From: Dehalococcoidia bacterium
Lineage (GTDB): Bacteria; Chloroflexota; Dehalococcoidia; Dehalococcoidales; DAOWKM01
Direction of reading: 5' to 3'
Length of the DNA stretch: 7,205 nucleotides
Assembly (NCBI GenBank): GCA_030643695.1
Contig: DAOWKM010000010.1
Location: 1-7,205 of the forward strand
The position numbers were made by a program, and so were the translations under genes. Below the pieces are notes generated by a model. The model made no database searches. It had not been told where the DNA came from and saw nothing but the letters and a program-made list of their open reading frames with translations. Within the stretch, counting starts at the first letter, position 1, and every line of letters starts with the position of its first letter. Shown here piece after piece: positions 1-5,706 of the stretch.

Positions 1-839
1 ATTATACCACCGATTTGCTTGGCTTCTTTCAGTTCCTTAGAGATAAAGAGATTAGCTCGCTCAAGGAAGTGGACAGGCATACTCTGCGCGATTACTTGTC
101 TCACCTTATGGAGCAGGGCTTGGTCAAGGCAAGCATCGCCCGCAAGCTATCGGCAATTCGCTCCTTTTATCGCTATTTGCTGCGGGAAAAAGTAGTGTCG
201 GCAAGCCCGGTAGCCACCACTTCCCCCAAACTGGATAGACGCCTGCCTGAATTCCTTACTATAAAAGAGGTTGAGCAGCTTCTGGACACCCCCGATTTAT
301 CCACGCCACAGGGGCAGCGTGACCGAGCCTTGATGGAGCTACTCTATGCTTCCGGCATCAGGGTAAGTGAACTGGTGAGCCTGAATCTAGAACAAATTAA
401 TCTTGATAGCCATGAAATCCGTGTCTGGGGTAAGGGAGCTAAGGAGCGGATAGTTCTAATGGGCAAGCCAGCCGCTGAGGCGCTGACTACCTATCTTAGC
501 CAAGGCAGACCCAAGCTATTAGGCAAGAAGGGGAATAGCGCATTATTCCTCAATCGTTACGGTGAACGCCTAACCGAGCGGATGGTACAAAGAATATTAG
601 AGAAATGCGCTGGCTTGGCTGGCATAGATAAGAAGGTTCATCCCCATATGCTACGGCATACCTTTGCTACCCATATGCTTGATGGGGGTGCTGATTTAAG
701 AGTAGTCCAGGAGCTTCTGGGTCATGCTGACCTATCCTCTACCCAGATTTACACCCATGTAACTAAAAGTCAGGCTAAGAAGATATACCTAGCCGCCCAT
801 CCAATGGCACGGGAGAGGGATAATGAACCGGGAGAGTAG
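1..839 (+). CDS. xerC: XerC/XerD-type tyrosine recombinase, 5' end cut by window edge
   Basis: Site-specific recombinase of the Xer family, which by family knowledge resolves chromosome dimers at dif near the terminus. The frame is open to the left edge, reading Y-T-T-D before a possible TTG at 15. That matches the usual Y-x-x-D-L of the SAM-like N-terminal domain, so roughly 20-25 residues are missing and TTG 15 is probably not the real start. Numbering from that TTG, the N-terminal core-binding domain covers about 1-65 and the catalytic domain about 78-262. All six catalytic residues are present: R116 (ASGIRVSEL), K140 (GKGAKER), H211 and R214 (HMLRHTFATH), H237 (LLGHADLS) and nucleophile Y246 (TQIYTHV). 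The C-terminal AAHPMA resembles the Xer AHPRA tail. The complete catalytic set and the absence of phage genes favour a housekeeping Xer over an integrase. XerC versus XerD cannot be settled; the symbol is the closer guess. The 3' end overlaps the next gene by 17 bases. Confidence 0.9.
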   Translation, partial: YTTDLLGFFQFLRDKEISSLKEVDRHTLRDYLSHLMEQGLVKASIARKLSAIRSFYRYLLREKVVSASPVATTSPKLDRRLPEFLTIKEVEQLLDTPDLSTPQGQRDRALMELLYASGIRVSELVSLNLEQINLDSHEIRVWGKGAKERIVLMGKPAAEALTTYLSQGRPKLLGKKGNSALFLNRYGERLTERMVQRILEKCAGLAGIDKKVHPHMLRHTFATHMLDGGADLRVVQELLGHADLSSTQIYTHVTKSQAKKIYLAAHPMARERDNEPGE

Positions 840-1911
840 GCTGCTAAATCTGCACCAAAAGTTAGCTGAAAAAGGGATTGACGCTATCTTTATCTCTCAG
901 CCAGAGAACAGGTTTTACCTTTCTGGCTTTGATGGTTCGTCAGGCTATTTGCTGATTACCCAACAGGATAAAATTCTGGCTACTGATTCTCGCTATATAG
1001 AGCAAGCCAAGATACAAGCCCCTGATTATGACATTTTTAAAATTTCTGGTGAAGTGGAAGACTGGTTTCCCGGGCTGGTAGCTGAATTAAACTCAATAAG
1101 GCTGGGGTTTGAGGCAGGACATATTACCTTTGCCCAATATCAGCAGTTAACCAACACACTGAGTAAAACGCCATCCCGGCTCAAGTTTATTCCGGTAGAG
1201 GGAGTAGTAGAATCTCTGCGGGCGATAAAGGAGCCTGAGGAGATTGAGCTTATTACTAAGGCTGCCGAGATAAGCGATAGTGCCTTTGAATATATCAAGG
1301 ATGCGATTCACGCTGGCATGAGTGAGAAGGAAGTAGCCTGGGAGATAGAGAAATTTATGCGGGAAAGGGGGAGCCAGACCGTACCCTTTGACATTATTGT
1401 TGCCTCGGGACCAAATTCGGCTCTGCCCCACGCTAAGCCTACACCACGCACCATCCAATCCGGGGAACCGATAGTAATTGATATTGGGGGTAGAGTTAGC
1501 GGTTACTCCAGCGACCTGAGCCGCACTATCTGCCTTGGCTCACCTGATGATACCTTCAGAAAGGTATATGATACTGTTCTTGGCGCCCAGTTAGCCGCAG
1601 CGGCTATAATTAAACAGGGGATGACCGGTGAGGAGGCTGATAGTCTGGCTAGAATGGTTATTGAGCAAGCCGGCTACGGTGAAGCCTTCGGACATGCTTT
1701 GGGTCACGGCGTAGGGCTAGCCCCACATGAATCGCCGCGCCTTGGCCCAAACTCCTCAGAACACCTGGTTAATAGCATGGTATTTACTATTGAGCCCGGG
1801 ATTTACCTTAATGGGTGGGGAGGGGTGAGAATTGAAGACTTAGTGGTGATGGAAGATGGTAAAATCAGAGTGATTTCTAAAGCCAGGAAGATAGGGATAG
1901 GGGGAGTCTAA
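823..1911 (+). CDS. pepQ: M24-family Xaa-Pro peptidase (PepQ/aminopeptidase P-like)
   Basis: Cytosolic dinuclear-metal peptidase that by family knowledge cleaves the bond before proline in Xaa-Pro dipeptides or at peptide N-termini. The 362-residue length is normal for short bacterial members. A creatinase-like N-terminal domain covers about 1-130 and a pita-bread catalytic domain about 138-355. The five metal ligands are all visible: D220 (VIDIGG), D231 (SSDLSRT), H295 (GHALGHGVG), E324 (TIEPGIY) and E338 (VRIEDL). H203 (LPHAKPT) and H302 (APHES) are the usual active-site histidines. The ATG at 823 lies inside the end of the recombinase gene and has GGAG at 812-815, 7 bases upstream, so translational coupling is likely. 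Elongation factor P begins one base after the stop, a common arrangement for this family. Whether it is a strict dipeptidase (PepQ) or an aminopeptidase P cannot be told from motifs, so the symbol is approximate. Confidence 0.9.
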   Translation: MNRESRLLNLHQKLAEKGIDAIFISQPENRFYLSGFDGSSGYLLITQQDKILATDSRYIEQAKIQAPDYDIFKISGEVEDWFPGLVAELNSIRLGFEAGHITFAQYQQLTNTLSKTPSRLKFIPVEGVVESLRAIKEPEEIELITKAAEISDSAFEYIKDAIHAGMSEKEVAWEIEKFMRERGSQTVPFDIIVASGPNSALPHAKPTPRTIQSGEPIVIDIGGRVSGYSSDLSRTICLGSPDDTFRKVYDTVLGAQLAAAAIIKQGMTGEEADSLARMVIEQAGYGEAFGHALGHGVGLAPHESPRLGPNSSEHLVNSMVFTIEPGIYLNGWGGVRIEDLVVMEDGKIRVISKARKIGIGGV

Positions 1912-1912
1912 T

Positions 1913-2470
1913 ATGATAGGTAGTGGTGAGCTAAGAAAAGGAATCATTATTGAACTGGAAGATAAACTATATCAGGTTATTGATTACCAGCATGTTAAGA
2001 TGAAGCGAACTGCCCTGGTTCGCCTCAAGCTTCGTGATATTCGGGCTGGTCATAGTATTGAGCGGACCTTTCAAGGCACTGAGAAATTTATTCGGGCACG
2101 ACTTGACCTCCGCAGCATGCAATACCTTTACAATGATGGCGAGCTATATTACTTTATGGACGAAGAGACCTTTGAGCAGATGACCATCAATGCTTCTCAG
2201 CTAGGTGACTCCGTTAACTATCTGAAAGAAGGCATGTCGTTGCAGGTGTCAAGCTACAAGGGTGAACTGGTAGGAGTAGAACTGCCTATTGCCATTGAAC
2301 TTCAAGTAGTTGATACTGGTCCTGGTTTTAAAGGCGATACCGCTACCGCCGGTAACAAGCCAGCTACACTGGAGACCGGCATCACTATTCAGGTTCCCCT
2401 GTTTGTCAACAAAGGAGATATTATCAAGGTTGATACTCGCACTGGTAGTTACCTGGAAAGGATTAGTTGA
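1913..2470 (+). CDS. efp: Elongation factor P
   Basis: Translation factor that binds between the ribosomal P and E sites and relieves stalling at consecutive prolines. The 185-residue length and three-domain layout are standard: KOW-like domain about 1-62, first OB domain about 66-126, second OB domain about 130-185. The family signature K-x-A...G...VP..G lies at residues 149-168 (KPATLETG, then QVPLFVNKG). GGGGGAG at 1900-1906 stands 6 bases before the ATG. The odd point is domain-I loop residues 28-37. Most EF-Ps read V-K-P-G-K-G-x-A there, with the modified lysine (or arginine) at the tip. Here it reads V-K-M-K-R-T-A-L, lacking PGKG and one residue shorter by my alignment. K31 or R32 would sit near the tip. 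The identity as EF-P is not in doubt; only its activation chemistry is. Confidence 0.96.
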   Translation: MIGSGELRKGIIIELEDKLYQVIDYQHVKMKRTALVRLKLRDIRAGHSIERTFQGTEKFIRARLDLRSMQYLYNDGELYYFMDEETFEQMTINASQLGDSVNYLKEGMSLQVSSYKGELVGVELPIAIELQVVDTGPGFKGDTATAGNKPATLETGITIQVPLFVNKGDIIKVDTRTGSYLERIS

Positions 2471-2480
2471 ATAAAATAAA

Positions 2481-3128
2481 TTGTTGAAAGCCGACCTTCA
2501 CATTCACACTGAATACTCAATAGATTGCAATACGCCTTTGGAGAAGATTATCAATCGCTGCCAAGAGATTGGCATAAACTGCATTGCTATCTCCGACCAT
2601 GGCACTATTGACGGGGCATTAAAGATGCAAACCATAGCCCCCTTCCCGGTAATCGTGGCTGAGGAAATATTAACCCCTAATGGCGAGATTACGGGCATGT
2701 TCCTCAAGCAGGGCATACCCAATGGTCTGTCTCCTGAGCAGACAATATCACGAATTAGGGCTCAAGGTGGCTTGGTCTGCATACCACACCCCTTTGATAC
2801 CTTCAGGAGGTCTGCTTTAGATAGCAACATAATAGAGGAAATAGTCGAGCAAATTGACATCATAGAAGTATTCAACGCACGAACTCTTCTCTCCAAGAGT
2901 TCGACTAAAGCTTTAGCCTTTGCCCAGAAGTATGGTATTCTTGAAAGCGCCGGCAGTGATGCTCATACTCTCGGTGAAATAGGTAATGCCTATGTAGAGA
3001 TGCCTGAATTCAATGGTGCTGAGGATTTCCTTCAGAGCTTAGCCAAAGGCAAAGTTTTCGGGCATAGGACAAACCCCCTAGTCCATTTTAATAGCCTGGC
3101 CCAACGGCTTAAAAATTACTTTAGGTAA
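2481..3128 (+). CDS. PHP-domain metal-dependent phosphoesterase
   Basis: Putative phosphoesterase of the PHP superfamily, stand-alone and not part of a DNA polymerase. Ligand motifs appear in family order: H7-x-H9 (DLHIHT), D39-H40 (SDHGT), E61/E62 (AEEI), H103 (PHPFD) and D160-x-H162 (GSDAHT). F131-N-A-R is typical of the TrpH/RNase AM-like (COG0613) and PHP_C-containing branch. At 215 residues it is shorter than E. coli YciV/TrpH (about 290) because the extra inserted domain is absent. The natural substrate is unknown; family members act on 3',5'-bisphosphonucleotides, short RNA or histidinol phosphate. The start must be TTG 2481 or TTG 2484, since TAA stands in frame at 2472. The second gives M-K-A-D-L-H, the more usual beginning. 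No good Shine-Dalgarno lies near it; the closest, GGAAAGGA near 2456-2463, is about 18 bases away inside efp, so coupling to efp is likely. Confidence 0.85.
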   Translation: MLKADLHIHTEYSIDCNTPLEKIINRCQEIGINCIAISDHGTIDGALKMQTIAPFPVIVAEEILTPNGEITGMFLKQGIPNGLSPEQTISRIRAQGGLVCIPHPFDTFRRSALDSNIIEEIVEQIDIIEVFNARTLLSKSSTKALAFAQKYGILESAGSDAHTLGEIGNAYVEMPEFNGAEDFLQSLAKGKVFGHRTNPLVHFNSLAQRLKNYFR

Positions 3129-3139
3129 AATGGTGAGTT

Positions 3140-3967
3140 ATGTATCAGCTTGGCTGGTTTTCTACAGGCAGAGATAAAGCAGCTAGAGACTTGCTGACAG
3201 CGGTAAACAGCAGCATAAAGCAGGGCGAGATTAACGCTGAAATAGCCTTTGTTTTCAGTAACCGTGAACCTGATGAGTCAGAAGAGAGTGATTTATTTTT
3301 TGAATTAGTTAAGAGCTATCATATCCCTCTTATCTGCCTTTCTTACCAGAGGTTTAAAGCTAAGAAGGGTGTCCCCGTCACCGGGCAGGCAGGAAGCTTG
3401 ACACTATGGCGGCTTGACTACGACCGAGAGGTGATGAATCAATTACAAGCCTTCCATCTTGACCTGTGTGTATTGGCTGGTTATATGCTCATTGTTGGGA
3501 AGGAGATGTGCCAGAGGTATAATATGATTAATCTTCACCCAGCAGTTCCGGGTGGACCTGCCGGAAGCTGGCAGGAGGTAATCTGGCAACTGATGGCTAA
3601 TGAGGCACAGGAAACAGGAGTAATGATGCACCTGGTAACCCCAGAGCTGGATAAGGGACCACCGGTAGCCTACTGCACCTTCTCCATCAGAGGTAAGCCC
3701 TTTGATAAATATTGGGATGAGATAAAGAGGTATTCACTGGAAAAGATTAAGGAAAGGCAGGGTGAGGATAATCCTTTATTTAAGCTCATTCGCCGGCATG
3801 GACTGGCTAGAGAATTTCCGCTAATAATCTCTGCCCTTAAAGCCTTTAGCCAAGGTAAAGTGAGGATAACCGCCGACAAAAAAATTGTTGATGCTGAAGG
3901 GAAACCGATTAGCGGGTATAATCTGACCAATGAGATAAATAAAAAGATAAAAGAGGCGATTTTATAA
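3140..3967 (+). CDS. Formyltransferase-fold protein, PurN-related but diverged
   Basis: Protein with the catalytic core of the GART/methionyl-tRNA formyltransferase fold, which transfers a formyl group from 10-formyltetrahydrofolate. The N-x-H...D triad is intact: N131 and H133 (MINLHPAV) and D171 (PELDKGP). It is preceded by the core strand LDLCVLAGYM (108-117). That resembles PurN, where similar motifs surround N106, H108 and D144. Differences are marked. The N-terminal glycine loop of PurN (G-x-G-S/T-N-L) is replaced by STGRDKAARDLL (8-19), which should alter binding of the phosphoribosyl substrate. The PurN segment FPGLHAHRQ is replaced by PGGPAGSWQEV, and there is a basic C-terminal extension from about 190 to 275. 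Genuine PurN is about 190-210 residues; this is 275. The formyltransferase fold is well supported, but the glycinamide ribonucleotide reaction is not. The ATG follows the PHP gene by 11 bases with a close GGTGAG (3132-3137), and the stop overlaps the next start by one base. Confidence 0.75.
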   Translation: MYQLGWFSTGRDKAARDLLTAVNSSIKQGEINAEIAFVFSNREPDESEESDLFFELVKSYHIPLICLSYQRFKAKKGVPVTGQAGSLTLWRLDYDREVMNQLQAFHLDLCVLAGYMLIVGKEMCQRYNMINLHPAVPGGPAGSWQEVIWQLMANEAQETGVMMHLVTPELDKGPPVAYCTFSIRGKPFDKYWDEIKRYSLEKIKERQGEDNPLFKLIRRHGLAREFPLIISALKAFSQGKVRITADKKIVDAEGKPISGYNLTNEINKKIKEAIL

Positions 3968-4956
3968 TGAATTTTATCTGTTTTGACCTAGAAGGACCGC
4001 TATCCCCTCAGGATAATGCCTATGAGCTAATGAAGCTCTTCCCCAATGGGGATAAAATTTTTGAGGTCATCAGCCGCTACGACGACCTGCTGACGCTAGA
4101 AGAAAGGGAGGATTATGAGCCGGGGGATACACTGGCTCTTATTGTGCCCTTCCTTGTGCTTCATAATATTTCAGAGGCTAATATCACCACCCTAGCTACC
4201 GAAGCGAGCTTAACCGGTGGCGCTGACAAACTTATATCCTGGCTTGAGTATAGTGGCTGGAAAATTTTCTGTATTACTACCACTTACGAGCAATATGCCA
4301 TTCATATTACCCAAAAGTTAGGTATTTATGCTCATAATGTTGCCTCCACATCCTTCCCTCTAGGTAAACTCCATCAAACTTTATGTAAAGAAGACTTTGC
4401 CCTACTGCGACAGACAGAACAGGATATCCTGACCATGCACCCGGTTAACGATGATGATAAAATTAAACAAAGTTTGGACGACTTCTTCTGGAAGAAACTG
4501 CCAGCGACTGCTCTAGGGACAGCAATAAGAGAGGTAAAACCGGTAGGTGGACGCCGTAAGGTAGCTGCCTTAAACCGATTTGCTAGCAAATATGACCAGC
4601 CTCTATCAAAATGGGTGGTGGTTGGTGATAGCATTACCGATTTCAGGATACTGCAGGCAGTGGATAAGGCAGGGGGTTTAGCCATTGCCTTTAACGCTAA
4701 TGAGTATGCCCTACCCTACTCCACTATGAGCCTAGCGTCCACCTATATTAGTGACATAACCGAAGTGCTTGAGGCATGGCAAAAAGGTCAGCGAACGGAA
4801 GTCGAGAAAATAGTAATGGCAAAGGAGAAAATTGGCGGTAGAGACGATAGGGGCTACTTTCACTGGCTATCCGGCAAAAAGGATATAGATGAAATTATTG
4901 AGATTCATAAAAGAATAAGGCGATTGGTCAGAGAAGAAGCCGGCAAGCTAGGCTGA
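3967..4956 (+). CDS. HAD-fold hydrolase-like protein, resembling the archaeal EhaR/COG4030 family
   Basis: HAD-superfamily protein of 329 residues, probable phosphatase, substrate unknown. Motif I is FDLEGPLSPQDNA with nucleophile D7, and E9 where most HAD phosphatases have a second Asp. Motif II is the threonine run T104-T106 (CITTTYEQ). The motif III lysine is K191 or K198 (VKPVGGRRK). Motif IV is G220-D-S-x-T-D225 (VVVGDSITDF). From memory, the E-G-P-L-S-x-x-D-N-A opening, the SRYDD segment (36-40) and GDTLALIVPFL (53-63) recall COG4030. That family is mostly archaeal and includes the protein named EhaR in methanogens. No hydrogenase genes are here, so the EhaR name would mislead. The cap region is about 20-185, and the last 55 residues are a charged, probably helical tail. 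The ATG shares a base with the preceding stop (TAATG), and AGAGG at 3952-3956 serves as Shine-Dalgarno. It is the last gene of the left block. Confidence 0.75.
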   Translation: MNFICFDLEGPLSPQDNAYELMKLFPNGDKIFEVISRYDDLLTLEEREDYEPGDTLALIVPFLVLHNISEANITTLATEASLTGGADKLISWLEYSGWKIFCITTTYEQYAIHITQKLGIYAHNVASTSFPLGKLHQTLCKEDFALLRQTEQDILTMHPVNDDDKIKQSLDDFFWKKLPATALGTAIREVKPVGGRRKVAALNRFASKYDQPLSKWVVVGDSITDFRILQAVDKAGGLAIAFNANEYALPYSTMSLASTYISDITEVLEAWQKGQRTEVEKIVMAKEKIGGRDDRGYFHWLSGKKDIDEIIEIHKRIRRLVREEAGKLG

Positions 4957-4985
4957 CCTTATCATGTAACCTCGGTAATCATCCA

Positions 4986-5013
4986 TTGACAGCCAGCGAG
5001 CCAGCGTTATAAT
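4986..5013 (+). promoter_or_regulatory. Consensus sigma70-type promoter
   Basis: A perfect -35 box TTGACA (4986-4991) and a perfect -10 box TATAAT (5008-5013) are separated by 16 bp. Transcription would begin near 5019-5021, giving a leader of about 46 bases before the ATG at 5066. Matching both hexamers exactly is rare by chance, and the site lies in the only sizeable gap between the left block and the small membrane-protein gene. The spacer is filled by a tandem 8-bp repeat. Confidence 0.85.
4991..5006. repeat. Two tandem copies of AGCCAGCG inside the promoter spacer
   Basis: AGCCAGCG occurs at 4991-4998 and again at 4999-5006 without mismatch. The pair begins on the last base of the -35 box and ends two bases before the -10 box. 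It could be a chance duplication, a tandem protein-binding site or a slippage-prone spacer. Gain or loss of one unit would change the spacer from 16 to 24 or 8 bp and should silence the promoter. Confidence 0.8.
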
Positions 5014-5054
5014 ATAGCCATACTAGTTGACATGGAAAGTCTAAGCTAAATTAT

Positions 5055-5062
5055 AAGGAGGG
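5055..5062 (+). promoter_or_regulatory. Strong Shine-Dalgarno AAGGAGGG
   Basis: A near-perfect anti-16S complement, AAGGAGGG, ends 3 bases before the ATG at 5066. It is the best ribosome-binding site in the window. It fixes the start of the small membrane protein and, with the consensus promoter upstream, suggests strong expression. Confidence 0.8.
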
Positions 5063-5065
5063 CGC

Positions 5066-5467
5066 ATGATTGAGCGAGTTCATGAGCATATTATTACAGA
5101 ACTCCAACAGAATACACGCACCGACACGATTTTTATCATCACTGCAATTCTTCTTAACCTAGTGACTCTCGCTGTTAATTCCATAATCGCTGCTGAGAAT
5201 GGGGGTGTTACTGCAACAATCGTGATGTTCATGTTTGTTTCTCTGCTGATAGTGGTCAATTCCGTAGTAGTATTTGGGTTACTAAGAGGAAAGCAAACAA
5301 GATTAAAGCTGATAAATGGGCTGCTGAAGATGTACAAAGACCAGGGCGTAGAAGGGTATTATGATGCGTCTCTTTTGAGCAATTACAATACTAGATACAA
5401 TCTCTTCATTCTTGTGGTTGTTTTCATAGGCGTGATAGCCCTTGTTGTGCCCTTTGTGATCAGATAG
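5066..5467 (+). CDS. Small three-helix membrane protein of unknown function
   Basis: I do not recognise the family. The 133-residue product begins with a polar, amphipathic stretch (1-20, MIERVHEHIITELQQ). Three hydrophobic segments follow: about 21-42 (IFIITAILLNLVTLAV), about 48-73 (IVMFMFVSLLIVV) and about 111-132 (LFILVVVFIGVIALVV). The loop between the second and third (74-110) is rich in Lys, Arg and Tyr and should be cytosolic by the positive-inside rule. That would put the N-terminus outside, or make the first segment re-entrant. There is no cleavable signal peptide, no catalytic motif and no cysteine. The gene has its own consensus promoter and strong ribosome-binding site and is flanked by non-coding DNA on both sides, so it is a single-gene unit. 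Shadow frames on the other strand are longer in places, but the ribosome-binding site and clean helix pattern support this one. Confidence 0.7.
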   Translation: MIERVHEHIITELQQNTRTDTIFIITAILLNLVTLAVNSIIAAENGGVTATIVMFMFVSLLIVVNSVVVFGLLRGKQTRLKLINGLLKMYKDQGVEGYYDASLLSNYNTRYNLFILVVVFIGVIALVVPFVIR

Positions 5468-5513
5468 CAGGGCCGCGATATTTTTAACACTGTCATGCGC
5501 GTCACCTGGAACA

Positions 5514-5559
5514 CGGGCTTTACGAGTGGCTGAAATGCTCCGGTACTTCGCAAAGCCCG
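5514..5559. repeat. Imperfect inverted repeat, possible structured RNA element
   Basis: CGGGCTTT (5514-5521) pairs with AAAGCCCG (5552-5559) as an 8-bp stem. After an A-C mismatch, CGA (5523-5525) pairs with TCG (5548-5550). After a single bulged T, GT (5526-5527) pairs with AC (5545-5546). The loop is about 17 bases. No T-run follows, so it does not look like an intrinsic terminator. It lies 47 bases after the membrane-protein stop and may be a 3' UTR stabilising structure or part of a small RNA. Confidence 0.5.
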
Positions 5560-5591
5560 AAGACATGCAACAATTGAAGGAGCTAGGTTAA
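5526..5591 (+). other. Possible micro-ORF or gene remnant
   Basis: A GTG at 5526 or an ATG at 5535 opens 21 or 18 codons ending at TAA 5589-5591; the longer product is MAEMLRYFAKPEDMQQLKELG. The composition looks like ordinary protein and the frame is open back to 5460. No ribosome-binding site is visible, and the frame overlaps both hairpins. It could be the tail of a decayed gene, a tiny peptide or chance. No function is proposed. Confidence 0.2.
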
Positions 5592-5604
5592 GTTCGGCTC
5601 CTTT
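5577..5604 (+). terminator. Weak candidate Rho-independent terminator
   Basis: AAGGAGC (5577-5583) pairs with GCTCCTT (5597-5603) as a 7-bp stem with a 13-base loop. The following bases, T-ACTTTC, give only a short broken T-run. The position, about 110 bases after the membrane-protein stop, suits a terminator for that unit. The long loop and poor T-tract keep confidence low. Confidence 0.35.
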
Positions 5605-5706
5605 ACTTTCCCAATATTGCACTTTTCCACAGTATGATATTAGAATGGCAATGATATGGACTATAAGTAATTATCTTCATTTCTCAAGTAAGGGGATAGG
5701 GTTCAA

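Larger units (their letters stand above)
5468..5706. other. Intergenic stretch with two hairpins and a micro-ORF
   Basis: These 239 bases separate the membrane-protein gene from the PfkB kinase. The first half holds an imperfect long hairpin (5514-5559) and a shorter one (5577-5603). The second half is AT-rich and holds no consensus promoter that I can defend, although the kinase should need one if the second hairpin terminates. Loose -10-like sequences occur at 5633-5638 (TATGAT) and 5641-5646 (TAGAAT), without good -35 partners. No tRNA or riboswitch class is recognisable. Confidence 0.5.

Noticed and set aside
1..839. Phage or genomic-island integrase
   Set aside because: The sequence is Xer-like throughout, sits in a housekeeping operon, and no att-like repeats or phage genes are nearby.
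1147..1458. 103-codon frame on the minus strand inside the M24 peptidase gene
   Set aside because: It lies wholly within a well-supported gene, its product has no recognisable domain, and no ribosome-binding site precedes it.
4374..4685. 103-codon minus-strand frame inside the HAD gene
   Set aside because: It is antisense to conserved HAD motifs III and IV, so the plus-strand frame is the real one.
4930..4985. Terminator after the HAD gene
   Set aside because: Only 4-bp stems such as AGCC/GGCT are found and no T-run follows, so nothing supports an intrinsic terminator.
5032..5049. Five-codon leader ORF (MESLS) in the 5' UTR of the membrane protein
   Set aside because: It is too short to distinguish from chance, has no ribosome-binding site and shows no attenuator-like repeat of one codon.
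5027..5056. Second TTGACA (5027-5032) with TTATAA (5051-5056) 18 bp downstream
   Set aside because: The -10 would overlap the Shine-Dalgarno, and transcription would start at or past the ATG. The upstream promoter fits far better.
5303..5622. Overlapping minus-strand frames of 87 and 79 codons across the end of the membrane-protein gene and the gap
   Set aside because: They overlap each other and the membrane protein, show no protein family and lack good ribosome-binding sites.
5617..5646. TTGCAC (5617-5622) with TAGAAT (5641-5646) as a promoter for the kinase
   Set aside because: The -35 matches only half of the consensus and the spacer is 18 bp. Matches this weak are common in AT-rich DNA.
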